From positions 49,920,501 through 49,984,500 of the forward strand of contig CM074860.1 of NCBI GenBank assembly GCA_037501455.1: a stretch of 64,000 bases of DNA. The letters are read 5' to 3'. This DNA comes from Lantana camara (Eukaryota > Streptophyta > Magnoliopsida > Lamiales > Verbenaceae). Positions 35,701 through 47,000 of this stretch are shown in pieces. The position numbers and the translations under genes are program-made. Each line of letters begins with the position of its first letter. Position 1 is the first letter of the stretch. A model generated the notes under the pieces. That model saw nothing but the letters and a program-made list of their open reading frames with translations. It had not been told where the DNA came from and did no database searches.

Positions 35701-36003
35701 CTCGAGCCCAAATTGGTCCCGAATGACCCAAACTCACCTAAGTCAAGTTAGGCCCACAACATACAAATAGGTCCAAGTCCTATTTAAATCCAATTCCAAC
35801 AATTAATTTAAACCCATCGAAGCTCCATTTTCAAGTTGTCATGCAAGAATTCATATTTTACCATTTTGGGTTTTTAGTCAATTATGTCACATTTTCAATC
35901 TAAGTTGGAATTAAACACATAAAAGGAAATTAAATCACATAAGTGCATAAGGTAAACTCTCTCGTGGCGCATACCTGTACGATGTGTCGGACGGGGCGTC
36001 ACA
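32727..36003 (-). repeat. R6 3' LTR (complete, 3277 bp)
   Basis: From TGTAACACGCC to GGGGCGTCACA. In sense it has ACAG/GTATGC about 20-30 nt from the start, a 73-nt block at 33984-34056 between CTTATCACAG and GTGAGG, the acceptor GCTGCAG just before the arm, and arms GCTAGGCGGA (32846-32855) and CCCGCCTGGC (33163-33172). No ACGGCCGT palindromes were found. The block around 34280-34700 is AT-rich with no visible gene. Confidence 0.9.
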
Positions 36004-36006
36004 ACC

Positions 36007-36016
36007 TCCCCCCCTT
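36007..36016 (-). other. R6 polypurine tract
   Basis: The minus strand reads AAGGGGGGGA three bases from the 3' LTR; standard position. Confidence 0.85.
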
Positions 36017-36166
36017 AGGAGAACTTGTCCTCAGGTTCGCTGCTTGAAACAACTCTGGATACAACTTCCTCATCTTCTCCTCAGTCTCCCAAGTCGATTC
36101 ATCAGATTTCTGATCTCTCCACAACACTCTGACCAAGGGAATCTGCTTGTTTCTCAACACTTCATG
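36017..36166 (-). pseudogene. R6 pol C-terminus (chromodomain remnant)
   Basis: In sense the frame gives HEVLRNK, then IPLVRVLWR, then STWETEEKMRKLYPELF, which is the end of the chromodomain seen in R2 and R12. Everything upstream is missing; the sequence changes to a gag of another clade near 36166. About 48 codons remain. Confidence 0.85.
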
Positions 36167-36694
36167 GGTTTACTAAGTGGGAAAAACTTAGCTAGGAAAG
36201 CCTGAGAAAGTGCGTCCCAGCTCTGAAAGGATTCACGTGGTACAGTACTCAACCACGCTTTAGCTCGTTCCCTTAGTGAGAATGAGAAAAGCCTGACTCG
36301 GATGATATCGAGTCTGATTTGTGGATCTTGAAAGTATCGCACACCTCAAGAAAATACTCAAGATGTGATGTTGGATCCTCCAGTGGTAACCCTGAAAACG
36401 GATTGTTCTGCCACAAATTGATTATAGCTGGTTTGATCTCAAAGTTGTTTGCTGCAATTGGGGACGGACTGTGTTCTGAATTGCCCCAGCATTCTGCAAG
36501 TTGTAATCTCTCAGTGCCGGTGGTGGTGGGTCTTGAGCCAGGTCGACCGTTACATTATTCGAATTGTTGGGATAGTCAGCCATCGGTTTGGTAGCGGATT
36601 TCTTGCCTTGCTTTCGCTTCCTCCTAATAGTACTAAGTGATCTCTCAATTTTTGGATCGTAAGGTACTAATTCCGGATTTTGAGATCGTTGCAT
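36167..36694 (-). pseudogene. R7 gag fragment, Athila type, frameshifted
   Basis: The frame starts at ATG 36694 with a basic N-terminus (RRKRKQGKK), then a linker with DPPPPALRDY. Near 36460 the frame shifts into NNFEIKPAIIN and PLEDPTSHLEYF, and near 36325 it shifts again into the retrotransposon gag core RVRLFSFSLRERAKAWL ending LAKFFPLSK. These are hallmark words of Athila/Ogre-type gag. About 175 codons remain, two shifts, no C-terminus. The end is fused to R6 sequence. Confidence 0.85.
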
Positions 36695-36828
36695 ACACCG
36701 TGAACCTGCACAAAGGTAAAGACATTCCTTAGTTTAATTCCACAATGACAAAAGACTAAGAACACAAAGTAAAGTAATGGTCTAAAGCACTAGATAAAAA
36801 TATTTAAGTAATATTGATTTAAAATGCC
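36695..36828 (-). other. R7 leader between primer site and gag
   Basis: About 130 bp, A-rich on the plus strand, with no ORF of note. Confidence 0.6.
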
Positions 36829-36846
36829 TCCCCGGCAACGGCGCCA
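36829..36846 (-). other. R7 primer-binding site, tRNA-Asp type
   Basis: The plus strand reads TCCCCGGCAACGGCGCCA, the 3' end of plant tRNA-Asp including CCA (recalled), so the minus strand is a perfect 18-nt primer site. It is a primer site, not a tRNA gene: no acceptor-stem partner or anticodon arm lies nearby. Confidence 0.9.
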
Positions 36847-36852
36847 AAAACT

Positions 36853-36885
36853 TGTTGTGATTTTAAGTTAAACCAATCTTGCAAG
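36853..36885 (-). repeat. R7 5' LTR, inner end
   Basis: A short LTR piece from TGTTGTGATT up to the R8 insertion. The last five bases GCAAG (36881-36885) are the target-site copy. It continues at 39444. Confidence 0.7.
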
Positions 36886-39443
36886 TGTAACGCCCCAGCT
36901 TTCGGCATTTCAGGTACGAACGCTACGTGTGAGTTTGAGAGTTAGATTTAATTATTAATTGATCATTTCTTTAATTTTCCATGTCATGACTTAATTTTAT
37001 AATATTATATTCTAAATGTTTTATTGAAATTCATATCATATTATAATTATTGCATAAATTGAACTTGATTGCATCGTGAATTGATTTCCCGAACGTGATT
37101 TAAATTCTTTTATGGCCTTACTAGCTCATTTTCATGAATTTTGGGACTTAATTGCATTGGATTTAATTGCTCATTTGTTATGGAATTGAACTTCATTGCA
37201 TGACTTATTAAATGGAAGGACTAAATAGCAATTTGGAGCTACTCTTTCCCCTTCATAGCAGCATATTACGTACCATTCCTTTCCTTCTCTCATACAAACA
37301 TCATATACACTTGCTCTTTCTTCCCTGTTCAACCGAGCCAAACCCTCTTCAAGGAGTGGGAGATTTCATCTTTCTAGCATCATTTTTGTGGGATTTGTGG
37401 ACATTGAAGCATCCTCAACATCTTCTCTTCATCTTGTCTTTCATTTTTTTCATTTGAGTTAATTTTGGAAACTTAATCATTTTCTTTAATATATGGTATA
37501 GATAGGGCTTTGCAATGAATTGGTTAATTTGTGTATTGGTTATTCGAAATATGTTTATGAACTTGGAGCTTAAGATTGATGCATTTATCTTGAGATTTAT
37601 GGACTTGAAGCATGAATGAGTATATGGGTTTCAAATGATGAATTCTTGATGATCTAACTTGGAAATGAGTGTTATTTGAGTTGATATTGATCTATATGTA
37701 TGCTAGTATGTGTATTGCATCAAATATATGCATTTGATCTTGGTTTAATTTCATTTTGTTGGTTGTTGTTGGTGGTACGTTGTTGCTCTGCTTCTGTGCT
37801 CTTTTCTGCTGCTTTCGTATTCTGGGAACGGCCCTTTCCGTCCCAGTTCATTCTGGGAACGGCCGTTCCCACCCCTTGCCAGCTGTTCCGCGAGACTGGG
37901 AACGGTCGTTCCCAGTTTTGGCCTGTAGCCGGAACGGCCGTTCGCAGCCCCAAAATTTCCCAAATCTTTATAGACGCGTGGGATTGGTTCGGGGAACTGG
38001 GAACGACCCTTCCCAACCCCAGTTCAAAACTGGAACGGTCGTTCCCAGGCTCCAGTGGGTGTGTAAAATTTTTTGCATAAAATGTGTTTTTCCAATTCCG
38101 TTTTGAATGCCTTAATTGATCGATACGTCTTATTATATGATTGTTTTATGCATGAAATTGATCATATCATTCCATAAATTGTCATTGCACGTTTTAATGA
38201 TCATTATCACACCGTTCGTCCTAATTAGTACATTTTAAGTCGTGTCTCACGGACAATTGTCTTTCTTGCACAGACCAGCTTCCTGGTGACGAGGAGCAGG
38301 CCCCGTGAACTGTTTCCTTGTTTATTTTGGTCGTTCAGGTGAGGTTTAATTCTAGATACATAGAACCCGTAAAACCCTTTGTGAAGTTTTAAGCCAAAAT
38401 TGTACATATATATCTATAGTTTTCAAATGTTATTGGTTTTCAAAGGATTTACCGAACTATTGTATTGATTGATTGATTGATTGATTTGCCGAGTATTGTA
38501 TTGCAGTGTGGGCCTGAGGGTAGTGGCTCGAGCCAACCGAGAAAGCATGGGCTGACGGGTAACTCGAGAGCTATCCTCACCAAATTGGGATGACCCCTGA
38601 ACCCCCTAAGAGATTAGGGGAGGAAGGAGTTCGGGGCTTAGGGATTCATGTACCCTCTGCCCAGACTGACTGGATGGTGGGGCCTTGCATTCCCACCATC
38701 AACCGGAGGAAGAAGGCGTTATTGAAACTTGTAATTGTGCACCGTAATGAATTGCTTGATCACCTAACCATTAAATAATTGATTGATTGATTGTACACAG
38801 TCGGAGTAAGGTTGGAGAATTGCCCTCACTCGCCGGGCCACAAATTGATTGTATTGAATTGATTAAATTGATAAATTGAATTAGTTGTAACCTCGGGCGA
38901 TAGTATCTCTTATTTTACTAAATTGTATTGTTATTTTCCAAAAATTATTACCCGAGATTATAACTTGCATGTATGTGTGCATATATTTATTGATACCCCT
39001 CGCTCAGTCCGTGTTGGACTGACACCTCAACTTTTCAGTTTTTGAAGGTGCGTGCTAGGTGGGAATTAGAGTCTAGCTTGTCTTTAATTTGGGTCTAGCA
39101 CACTTCACCTTCATCTTTTGTTCATGTATAGATATTTCCTATATTTTTTGTAGCATGCCTTATCACTTATTTTGGAGATGATATTGTATTGATATGTATT
39201 GTTGGTACCTATTAGTAGATATGTAAATATGGTAGCTATTAGTATTGAATGAATTATTGCTTCCGCTTTTATTACTCTGAACTGATTGTTTGGTTTGGGT
39301 TTAGTCCCGCCTAGCTTTGTTGTCGGTTTTTTTCTAGTGTCTCCCATTCGCTATAGCTTTGGTTCATGTATGGATTGACCATTTCACATGTGGATTGGGG
39401 CTATAGTGCGGGGGATGTGGTGCCTAGCATTCCGGGTGCTACA
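36886..39443 (+). mobile_element. R8: solo LTR, 2558 bp, TSD GCAAG/ACAAG
   Basis: Begins TGTAACGCCCCAGC, ends GGGTGCTACA. Flanks are GCAAG (left) and ACAAG (right), a 5-bp TSD with one change. The ends and order match the R3 LTR, so this is the same family. It has TTTCAG/GTACGA near the start, a CTG-rich tract, six palindromes (37824-38046), a 65-nt block at 38274-38338 between CTTGCACAG and GTGAGG, acceptor CTTTTCAG near 39038, and arms GCTAGGTGGG (39054-39063) and CCCGCCTAGC (39306-39315), whose one mismatch is a G-U pair in RNA. No primer site or coding region. Confidence 0.9.
37824..38046 (+). repeat. Palindrome cluster in R8 LTR (6 units)
   Basis: Six GGGAACGGCCGTTCCC-type units start at about 37824, 37855, 37898, 37931, 37999 and 38032. 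They follow a GCTCTGCTTCTGTGCTC-type tract. The arms are GGGAAC, not the GTGACAC of the R3 LTR, although the flanks on both sides align with R3. Confidence 0.92.
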
Positions 39444-41449
39444 ACAAGTGTACACTGTAAATATATGCGTAGCACAATAGGATTGTACCCACAGGGAAGG
39501 GAAATCAATCACTACTTTTATACTTAAATCTAATCTAAAGACCGGACAATTATCAAGTTGGTTGTTTAACTACTAAAACGAAATTGAACAATTAACTCGA
39601 AGAAAACACAATTAACTTATTTAGGTATGGATTAAAATCAATAAACTAATTAGGCCGGGGAGTAATAACTATGCATTCATGATTCAATATAATACTCGTT
39701 TGACAAGTGCAATTCTACGACCTAGTCACTTAGATTCTTATTATCCTTTTTCAAAGTACAAATGAGTGTTCAATTAATTTCAACGTTGTTCTCACAATCA
39801 TCAATAATCAATTAATCCAATACAATCAAGACTAGTGCAAATCAAACTCTAGTGGCTCGACATGGAATAAGATTAATTACAAGTCTTATGGATTATAAGT
39901 TAAATCTCTTTAAAGCTTAAATCCACTAGTTACGAAAACATCATAATTACCATCAATCTTTCGACACTTTAGGTAATCCTAGATTATGCTAAGGTTGGCC
40001 AGACCGTTGCAATTAAATTTAACCAAGTTTTCACAACTTAGAATTAGCACAAGTCATTCAAGCATTATATCAAACACTTAGCATCCATTCATCATCACTC
40101 CCCTAGCCCTAAGGATTTAGCTACTTATAATTAACTCAAAACTCATGAAAATCAAAGGAATTGTATTAATTGAAATCAAAGTCTTCATGTCAAAACAAAT
40201 TCTCAAAACCAAACTCATAAACATTCATAAACTAAGAAAAATGAATCTAAACGTCTAAACAAATTAAAGCTAAAATTGGAGGAATTAGTTTGATGATTAA
40301 AGCAATAAATAAAATCCCAAAGACTGAAACTGTTTGTAGAATTCGATCCTTTCATTTTCTCGAAATTCTCTGAAAAACTCTTCTCGAAGCTCTGTATCTC
40401 TCTCTCTCGATGCTACGTTACGAATTGAAGAAAAGACTCTCAAAATAATCCATCTCGCGCATATATATAGCTGCTCTAAACTCTCTCTCGCCGCCATTGG
40501 TAACGGGAGTTACCAATACGTACACAATCTTAATTAACGCCCGTCACCAACTAAAATCGTGTTTGCGCTTTTATTAGTGGTAACGGGCGTTACCACTTTT
40601 ACACAGCCCAGGGGTAACGGGCGTTACCCCTTCTGCGTTATGAGATTTCTTCTTCCAGGGAGTAACGGGCATTACTCCCTCTCTTTTACCAAAGACTACC
40701 GCCTGCCTCCGTTAACGGGTGTTAACGATTTAGTTCTTCCAAGAAGTAATACAGGTCACTCTTTTTCCTCCAAAAATGCGTGAATTCGCCTAGTTTCGAA
40801 GTTTCTAAACTCCAACTTCCTAAACACCTAAATAGAGCAAAATAAACACGTAATCGCATCAAACGGCATAAAAATGAACTCTAACTAACACTCAAATTCA
40901 TGCGACTTTTACGCTCAATAGTGACGGGGGTTAAGGCTGACAGGCGTCCAAGGAATGGTGGTGATGAGCGTCTCTGGCTTTGTGTGTGAGCGGGGTGACG
41001 GGCGTTACCCTTGAAGATCAATGACATTAACTCTTGTTCATGAATGCAGCAACAACGTACCAATTCCCCTTTTCTCTAGCAGCCATGAACACAAGCAGCA
41101 AACAACAAATAGGCCACACAACAAGGCAAGAAACTATACTCCAACATTTCGGGCATGGAAAGGAAGGAAAAGAGATCAAATTCATGCTTCTTAAATCTTA
41201 ACATATCAAGCTTAATTAATGGCATATCAATAAATACTCAACCACCATGAATCAAGAGTCTATAAATGCAATAAAGGAGCATAATTGATCAACTTACAAG
41301 CACCAATTCATCAAATAATTTAAGGAAAGTAAGGATTCAAGAATTTCCAATGAAACCTAACTATTCATACAAAAATTCAATCCACACTCAAACCTTCATG
41401 AAAACAAGCATGACATAAATCAAAATGATCCCAAGAAGGAGAGAAACAA
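39444..41449 (-). repeat. R7 5' LTR, main part, cut by R9
   Basis: About 2 kb of AT-rich LTR with no ORF of note, beginning with the R8 target-site copy and ending where the R9 LTR starts (TGTAGCACC at 41450). The outer LTR end is not present. It holds ACGGGCGT palindromes at 40498-40727 and again at about 40922-41002. Confidence 0.75.
40498..41002 (-). repeat. Palindrome cluster in the Athila-like LTR
   Basis: Units resemble GGTAACGGGCGTTACC: about 40500 (GGGAGT variant), 40537 (partial), 40579, 40613 (GGGGTAACGGGCGTTACCCC, perfect arms), 40661 (AGTAACGGGCATTACT), 40710 (GTTAACGGGTGTTAAC), then 40922 (degenerate) and 40994 (GGTGACGGGCGTTACC). The core ACGGGCGT equals that of the R3 LTR, although this is another clade. 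Confidence 0.88.
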
Positions 41450-43993
41450 TGTAGCACCCTAACCCCCAAGGCACTACATCCCCCGCACTATAGCCCGATC
41501 CACATACAAAATGGACAGTTTGTACATAAACCGAAACTATAGCGAACGGGTGACAATATAGAAACAACGAGCTAGGGACGACACTCCCCAACACAATCAA
41601 AGCCAAGGACATGAAATTTAAAAGTGGAAGCATTTAGATTAATACGTATAGGTACCATATTTACCAAAATAAATACATAGTAGGTACCAACATTAACTAT
41701 CAATACATTATCATCTCTTATATAACATACATGTCCAAGTCCAAAATGCATTAACAATGATCATAACATGCTACTCCAAAAGTTCTAAACATGGAAGACA
41801 AAATCCTAGACTCGGTGGAATGCAAGACCTGACTCGATGCCCGCCTAGCACGACCGGGTACCTGAAAAGTGGAGTATCAGTGTACCGAAGACTGAGTGAG
41901 GGGCAATATATATATAACACACGTCACATGCAAGTTATAGTCTCGGATGAAGACTTGGAAATGAAATAAATATAAAGTTCAAGAATAACTTGTTCTCTGC
42001 CCGAGACTACAACTCTCCAATTTAACATTTTATCTTGTCAATTTCATGAATCATGTGGCTCGGCGAGTGAGGGCAATTCTCCAACCTTTACACCAACGTG
42101 AACAATACGTGTTTGCTTGAATAATTCAATACGTGATCATGCATTTCATTTAGTGCTCAATTAGACATAATCATGCTTGAAACATGCAATAACCAGAGGA
42201 CAATCCGTGGTGCAGGACCCGTCCCCAGTCTCCTTCTTCCTCCGAGTGATAGTGGGTTTGCAAGGCCCAACTATCCATTACATGGTGTACGTCGGGAACA
42301 TGACTCCCACGCACGGAACTCCTTCCACCACTAATCTCCTAGTGGCTTTGTGGGTGATCCCAATGAGGTGAGGATAGAGCAAGAATTACCTGTCATCCCT
42401 TGCTTTCCCGGTTGTCTCAAGCTACTACCCTCGGGCCCAAGTGCAATCATGAACTACCCAAAACATGCTTGAAATCATGAACAATCATGGCTTGCTTGCT
42501 TGAAAATATTTATGGTTTGAAAATGATTATAGATATAATAAGTTTTGGCCAAAAATGTCACATAAGGGTTGTAAGGTTCTAAGTTCCTAGAACAAAACCT
42601 CACTTGTACCACAAAATATGACAAGGATATACTCTAGTGAGCTTGCTCCTCGTCCACGCCCTCGTGATCTGTGCAAACACGACGTATATACGTGAACGTG
42701 AGACATGACTCAAAATGGACCAAATATAACGAACGGCGAAATTTTCATGCTACATTCCATATTGCTCGTAGCTTTTGCTCTGCCAGACGGTATGGGAACG
42801 GCCGTTCCGGCTTCCCTTTGAAAATGGGAAGGGCCATTCCCATGCCTTCCGAGAACACGCCAACGTTTTAAATTTTAAAAACGCGTTTTAGCTGGGAACG
42901 ACCCTTCCGGCACGCAGGCCAAAATGGGAAAGGCTGTTCCCAGGTTCGGCTGCCTAATTTAAATCTGAAGCGTGGGAACGACCGTTCGCATAGGGACTCC
43001 AGGCGGGAAGGGCCGTTCCCGCTTCTGTAACTGAAAGAAAACAGAGCAGAACAGAGCATAGCTACGACAACAATCAACAAAGCCACAAAATCCAAGTTTG
43101 ATCAATAAAAGCGATGAATTTCTGGTAATACATGTGCATATATGTTCAAGACATGATAATATACCACCTAAACACTCAATTCATGAAAAATCATCATGAA
43201 CTCCAAGTTTCAAGTTCAAGCTCATCTCAATATATATAACTCCATATTTTGCAAGAATTCATGCCATAAATCAAGATATAATCATGTAATCATGCTTCAA
43301 TCAACAAATAATCCATTTATGCCATAATTCTCAAACCCTAGCTCACATATATTTGATCAAAATTCATCAAACCATGCACATACCCACCTTTGAATGAAAA
43401 GAAATGAAGAAAGGAGATGAAGGTGATGATCAACTTCAAAGCTTGGATAATTTCTAGAAATATCTTGATGTAAATGATGAAATCTCTCTTTCCTTTTTTT
43501 GGAGCTTATGGTTTGGTGATGAAAGGAAGCAATGCACCGATGGATTTTGATGAAAAATGAGCAAGGAGGCTTAAGGAAGAAATATATCGTGATTCACCAT
43601 TTTTGGTTTGTGTGAAATGCTCAATTTGCCAATTAATCCTCCAAGAGATCAAGTCATGCAATTGAGGATATATAGTTTTTAAATATGGTCGATTAAGTCC
43701 TTGGAAAGTTATACAATTAAGTCCCTAAAGTTAGAAAAATGATCAAGGAGGGACAGTTTCGTAATTAAATCACTCTCGGTAATTATTTTACGTAACTAAT
43801 ATTTTTCCATGACATGAAATAATTTTCCAATGATATGATTTCATATAATTCACATAAATAATGTGTCATGGATTTTCTAAAAATATATGAAGTCATGTAG
43901 GAAAAATATAAAATTAAAGAATTAAAATAAATCCTACGCTCACAAACTCACACGTGGCGTGCTTACCTGTTCATCCGGAACCGAGGCGCTACA
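41450..43993 (-). repeat. R9 3' LTR (complete, 2544 bp)
   Basis: From TGTAGCACCC to GGCGCTACA. In sense: AACAG/GTAAGCACG at the start as in R2, six palindromes (42794-43022), a 65-nt block at 42604-42668 between TTTGCACAG and GTGAGG, and a second acceptor CTTTTCAG. The first arm is damaged here (GCTAGGGACG at 41571) but intact in the other copy. Compared with that copy it has lost roughly 100 bp near 42740 and contains an inverted segment (42746-42768). Confidence 0.93.
42794..43022 (-). repeat. Palindrome cluster in R9 left LTR (6 units)
   Basis: Six units of the GGGAACGGCCGTTCCC family start at about 42794, 42826, 42894, 42926, 42974 and 43003. Several have lost symmetry (for example GGGAACGACCCTTCC). 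Same six positions as in the right LTR. Confidence 0.9.
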
Positions 43994-43994
43994 A

Positions 43995-44007
43995 CTCTCC
44001 CCCCCTT
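43995..44007 (-). other. R9 polypurine tract
   Basis: The minus strand reads AAGGGGGGGAGAG one base from the LTR, the same as R2. Confidence 0.87.
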
Positions 44008-44031
44008 AAAAGAATCTGGTCCCCAGATTCT

Positions 44032-47000
44032 CTACTCTTGCGAAAACAACTCCGGGTGGAGCCGTTTCATCTTGTCTTCAGTTTCCCACGTAGCTTCTTC
44101 GGTTTTGTCACTTCTCCACAACACTTTAACCATGGGAATTCTCTGGTTCCTTAATTCCTAAAATTTCCGATCCAAGATCCTAACCGGCCTTTGAACAAAT
44201 ATCAGGTTCGGTTCTAATTCGACTTCTTCAACGGGGAGAATCGTAGTCTCATCGGGGTAATATTTCCTTAACTGAGAAACATGGAACACGTTGTGAATCC
44301 CCATAAGACTTGGTGGTAGGTCCAGTCGATAGGCTACTTCACCTATTTTTTCAAGAATCTCGAAAGGACCCAAGTAGCGAGGATTAAGTTTTCCTCCTTT
44401 CCCGATCCGGGTGAAACCTTTCCTTGGTGACACCTTCAAGAATACCCGGTCACCAACTTCGAATTCAAGATCTCTTCGGCATGTATCGACATAGCACTTT
44501 TGCCTATCTTGTGCGGCTTTCATCCGTTGTTGAACTGTTTGAACTTTTTCAATCATAGCTCGAACGACCTTGGTAGGTTTCTCAAATTTCTCACCTTTCT
44601 TTACCCCTTCTTATTTCGACCACTTCCATTCTTCCAAGTCGAAAACAACGGAGATCGACACTTTCTTCCATAAAGAAGTTCATAAGGACCCATCCCGATT
44701 GAAGCCTGAAAGTTGTTATTGTAAGCAAATTCAACCAAAGGAAGCTGTTCTTGCCACGAATTCTGAAAATCTATCGTATAAGCCCGAAGTAGATCTTCCA
44801 AATATCTTATTAATCTCTCTGTCTGGCCGTCTGTTTGCGGGTGGAACGATGTACTGAACTTGAGCCTCGTTCCCAACATCGCCTGCAATTCTTGCCACAA
44901 CTTAGATGTGAACCTCGGGTCTCGAACTGAAACTATACTCACCGGGATTCCATGAAATCGGATAATTTCTATGTTATAGATCTCAGCTAACTTCAGAATC
45001 TTATAAGACATCCGGACCGGTAGAAAGTGAGTAGAATTCGTAAATCGATCCACGGTTACCCAAATACCGTCAAATCCGCCTTTCACCTTCGGTAACCCTG
45101 ACACAAAATCCATCGTTACTCTTTCCCACTTCCATTCGGGAATAGGTAACGGTTGTAGAAGCCCTGTGGGTTTTTGGTGCTCAACTTTCACTCTCTGACA
45201 AGTCAAGCAATGCTTTACATACTCGGCGACATCTCTTTTCATTCCATTCCACCAGTAATATTGCTTCAAATTCTTATTCATTTTATTTCCTCCCGGGTGG
45301 ATCGAGTATGCGGACTTGTGAGCTTCTTCAAGTAGAACCCGCTTCAACTCTTCAGGTATAACCACTCTATTCTTGAACCGAAGCAAACCGGTCTCGTCAA
45401 ACCCAAAAGAACTCTCCGGATCAGCTCTTGCCTTACTTACCATTTTTTTAACTTCCAGATCACTATTCTGAGCCTCAAATAACCTATACTTTAATTCCGG
45501 CTGAATTGTAATATTAGAAACCCGAGCCTTTAGCACAATCGGAGCAACTTCATCCCTTTCCTTTATTTCCAAACTCGACACACTCGCCTTCCTGCTAAGT
45601 GCATCGGCGACCACGTTGGCTTTTCTCGGATGATACTGGATTGTGCAATCATAATCTTCCAACTTTTCCATCCAACGTCGTTGCCTCATATTCAAGTCCA
45701 TCGGTAAAAATCTCAAAAGAAGTCCCGTAGAGATAGTGTCTCCATTTTCCGAGAGCAAAGATCATGGCTGCAAGCTCTAGGTCGTGTGTAGGATAATTCT
45801 TCTCATAATCCTTTAACTTTCGGGAAGCATAAGCGATCACCTTTCCCTTTTGAGTCAGTACACAACCTAGACCTTCCTTGGAAGCAACGGTACACAACCT
45901 AGACCTTCCTTCTGAACCCTCTAGAAGTGCTAACACCGAAGCTGAGACTAACTTTTCTTTCAAAAAGTTGAAACTTTGATCACACTTCTCGTCCCAAACA
46001 AACTTGACATCCTTCTTTGTCAGTCGGGTCAATGGTGCAGTGATCTTAGAGAAATCCTGAACGAACCTTCTGTAATACCCGGCCAATCCCAAGAAGCTCC
46101 TTCAAAGTCTGTAGAACTAGCTTGATATACCTTGCATGATCCTCGGCAGATTTGGAGAATAGCAAAATGTCATCGATGAAGATTACCACAAATTTGCCGA
46201 GGAAAGGCCTGAAAATCCGGTGCATCATATCCATGAAAGCTGCAGGGGCATTAGTTAATCCAAATGGTATAACCACAAACTCGTAATGCCCGTACCGAGT
46301 ATTGAATCCCGTCTTTGGAATATCCTCTGCTCGGATTCGCAACTGGTAATACCCCTATCTCAAATCTAATTTTGAGTAAACCTTGGAACCCTGAAGTATA
46401 TCAAATAATTCCTCGATATGTGGAAGGGGATAGTTGTTCTTAATAGCCATCCGGTTCAACTCCCGGTAATCGATGCACATCCTCGAAGTCTCGTCCTTTT
46501 TCTTTACAAATAACACCGGTGCTCCCCAGGGTGAAGAACTCGGCCTGATGTATCCAACTTCCAATAACGCCTCAAGCTAAACCTTTAGCTCTTTCAACTC
46601 AGCTGGAGCCATCCGATATGGAGTCTTTGAATACGGCTCTGCATTCGGGTATAAATCAATCACAAATTCAATCTCTCGTTCGGGAGGCAAAGAATCCAGT
46701 TTCTCTAGAAAAACCTCGGGGAATTCCTTCACCATTTCAGTATATTCCAATTTCACCTGATCCTTGGGCTTATTCAGAATATAGGCAATGAATCCCGTAG
46801 CCCCGTCTTTAACCAGTCTCCGAGCCTCTGAAAAGAAAAGTAGAGGTACTGTCTTTGAAGTCCAACCCGTAGTAACCTCTGAACCCAACTGCACTTTCTT
46901 CGCCCTGCAATCTATTGTAGCACAGTGCCTGTACAACCAATCGATCCCTAGAATAGATCCGTATCTCTCCATCGGCATAACAATGAAATCTGTCAAGAAC

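Larger units (their letters stand above)
32727..36166 (-). mobile_element. R6: chromovirus 3' end (LTR and chromodomain)
   Basis: A complete 3' LTR (32727-36003), polypurine tract and the last roughly 50 codons of pol. It then breaks directly into the Athila-like gag of R7. Inserted into the R4 LTR; the left flank CAATC (32722-32726) is the expected TSD copy, but its partner is not in view. The LTR family is not shared with other elements here. Confidence 0.85.
36167..41449 (-). mobile_element. R7: Athila-like Ty3/gypsy fragment (gag, PBS, LTR)
   Basis: In sense: part of a 5' LTR (39444-41449 and 36853-36885), a tRNA-Asp primer site (36829-36846), a leader and a gag fragment. The gag and the primer type are those of non-chromodomain (Athila/Tat) elements. 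R8 splits the LTR, R9 cuts its outer part, and the gag end joins R6 pol, so pol and the 3' LTR are gone. Confidence 0.82.

Noticed and set aside
36829..36846. tRNA-Asp 3' end, possible tRNA gene
   Set aside because: Only the 3' 18 bases match, on the strand expected for a primer-binding site, next to Athila gag; no cloverleaf can be built from the flanks.
39444..41449. Possible env-like ORF of the Athila element
   Set aside because: Env should lie between pol and the 3' LTR, which is absent here; this stretch is LTR and its ORFs are short.
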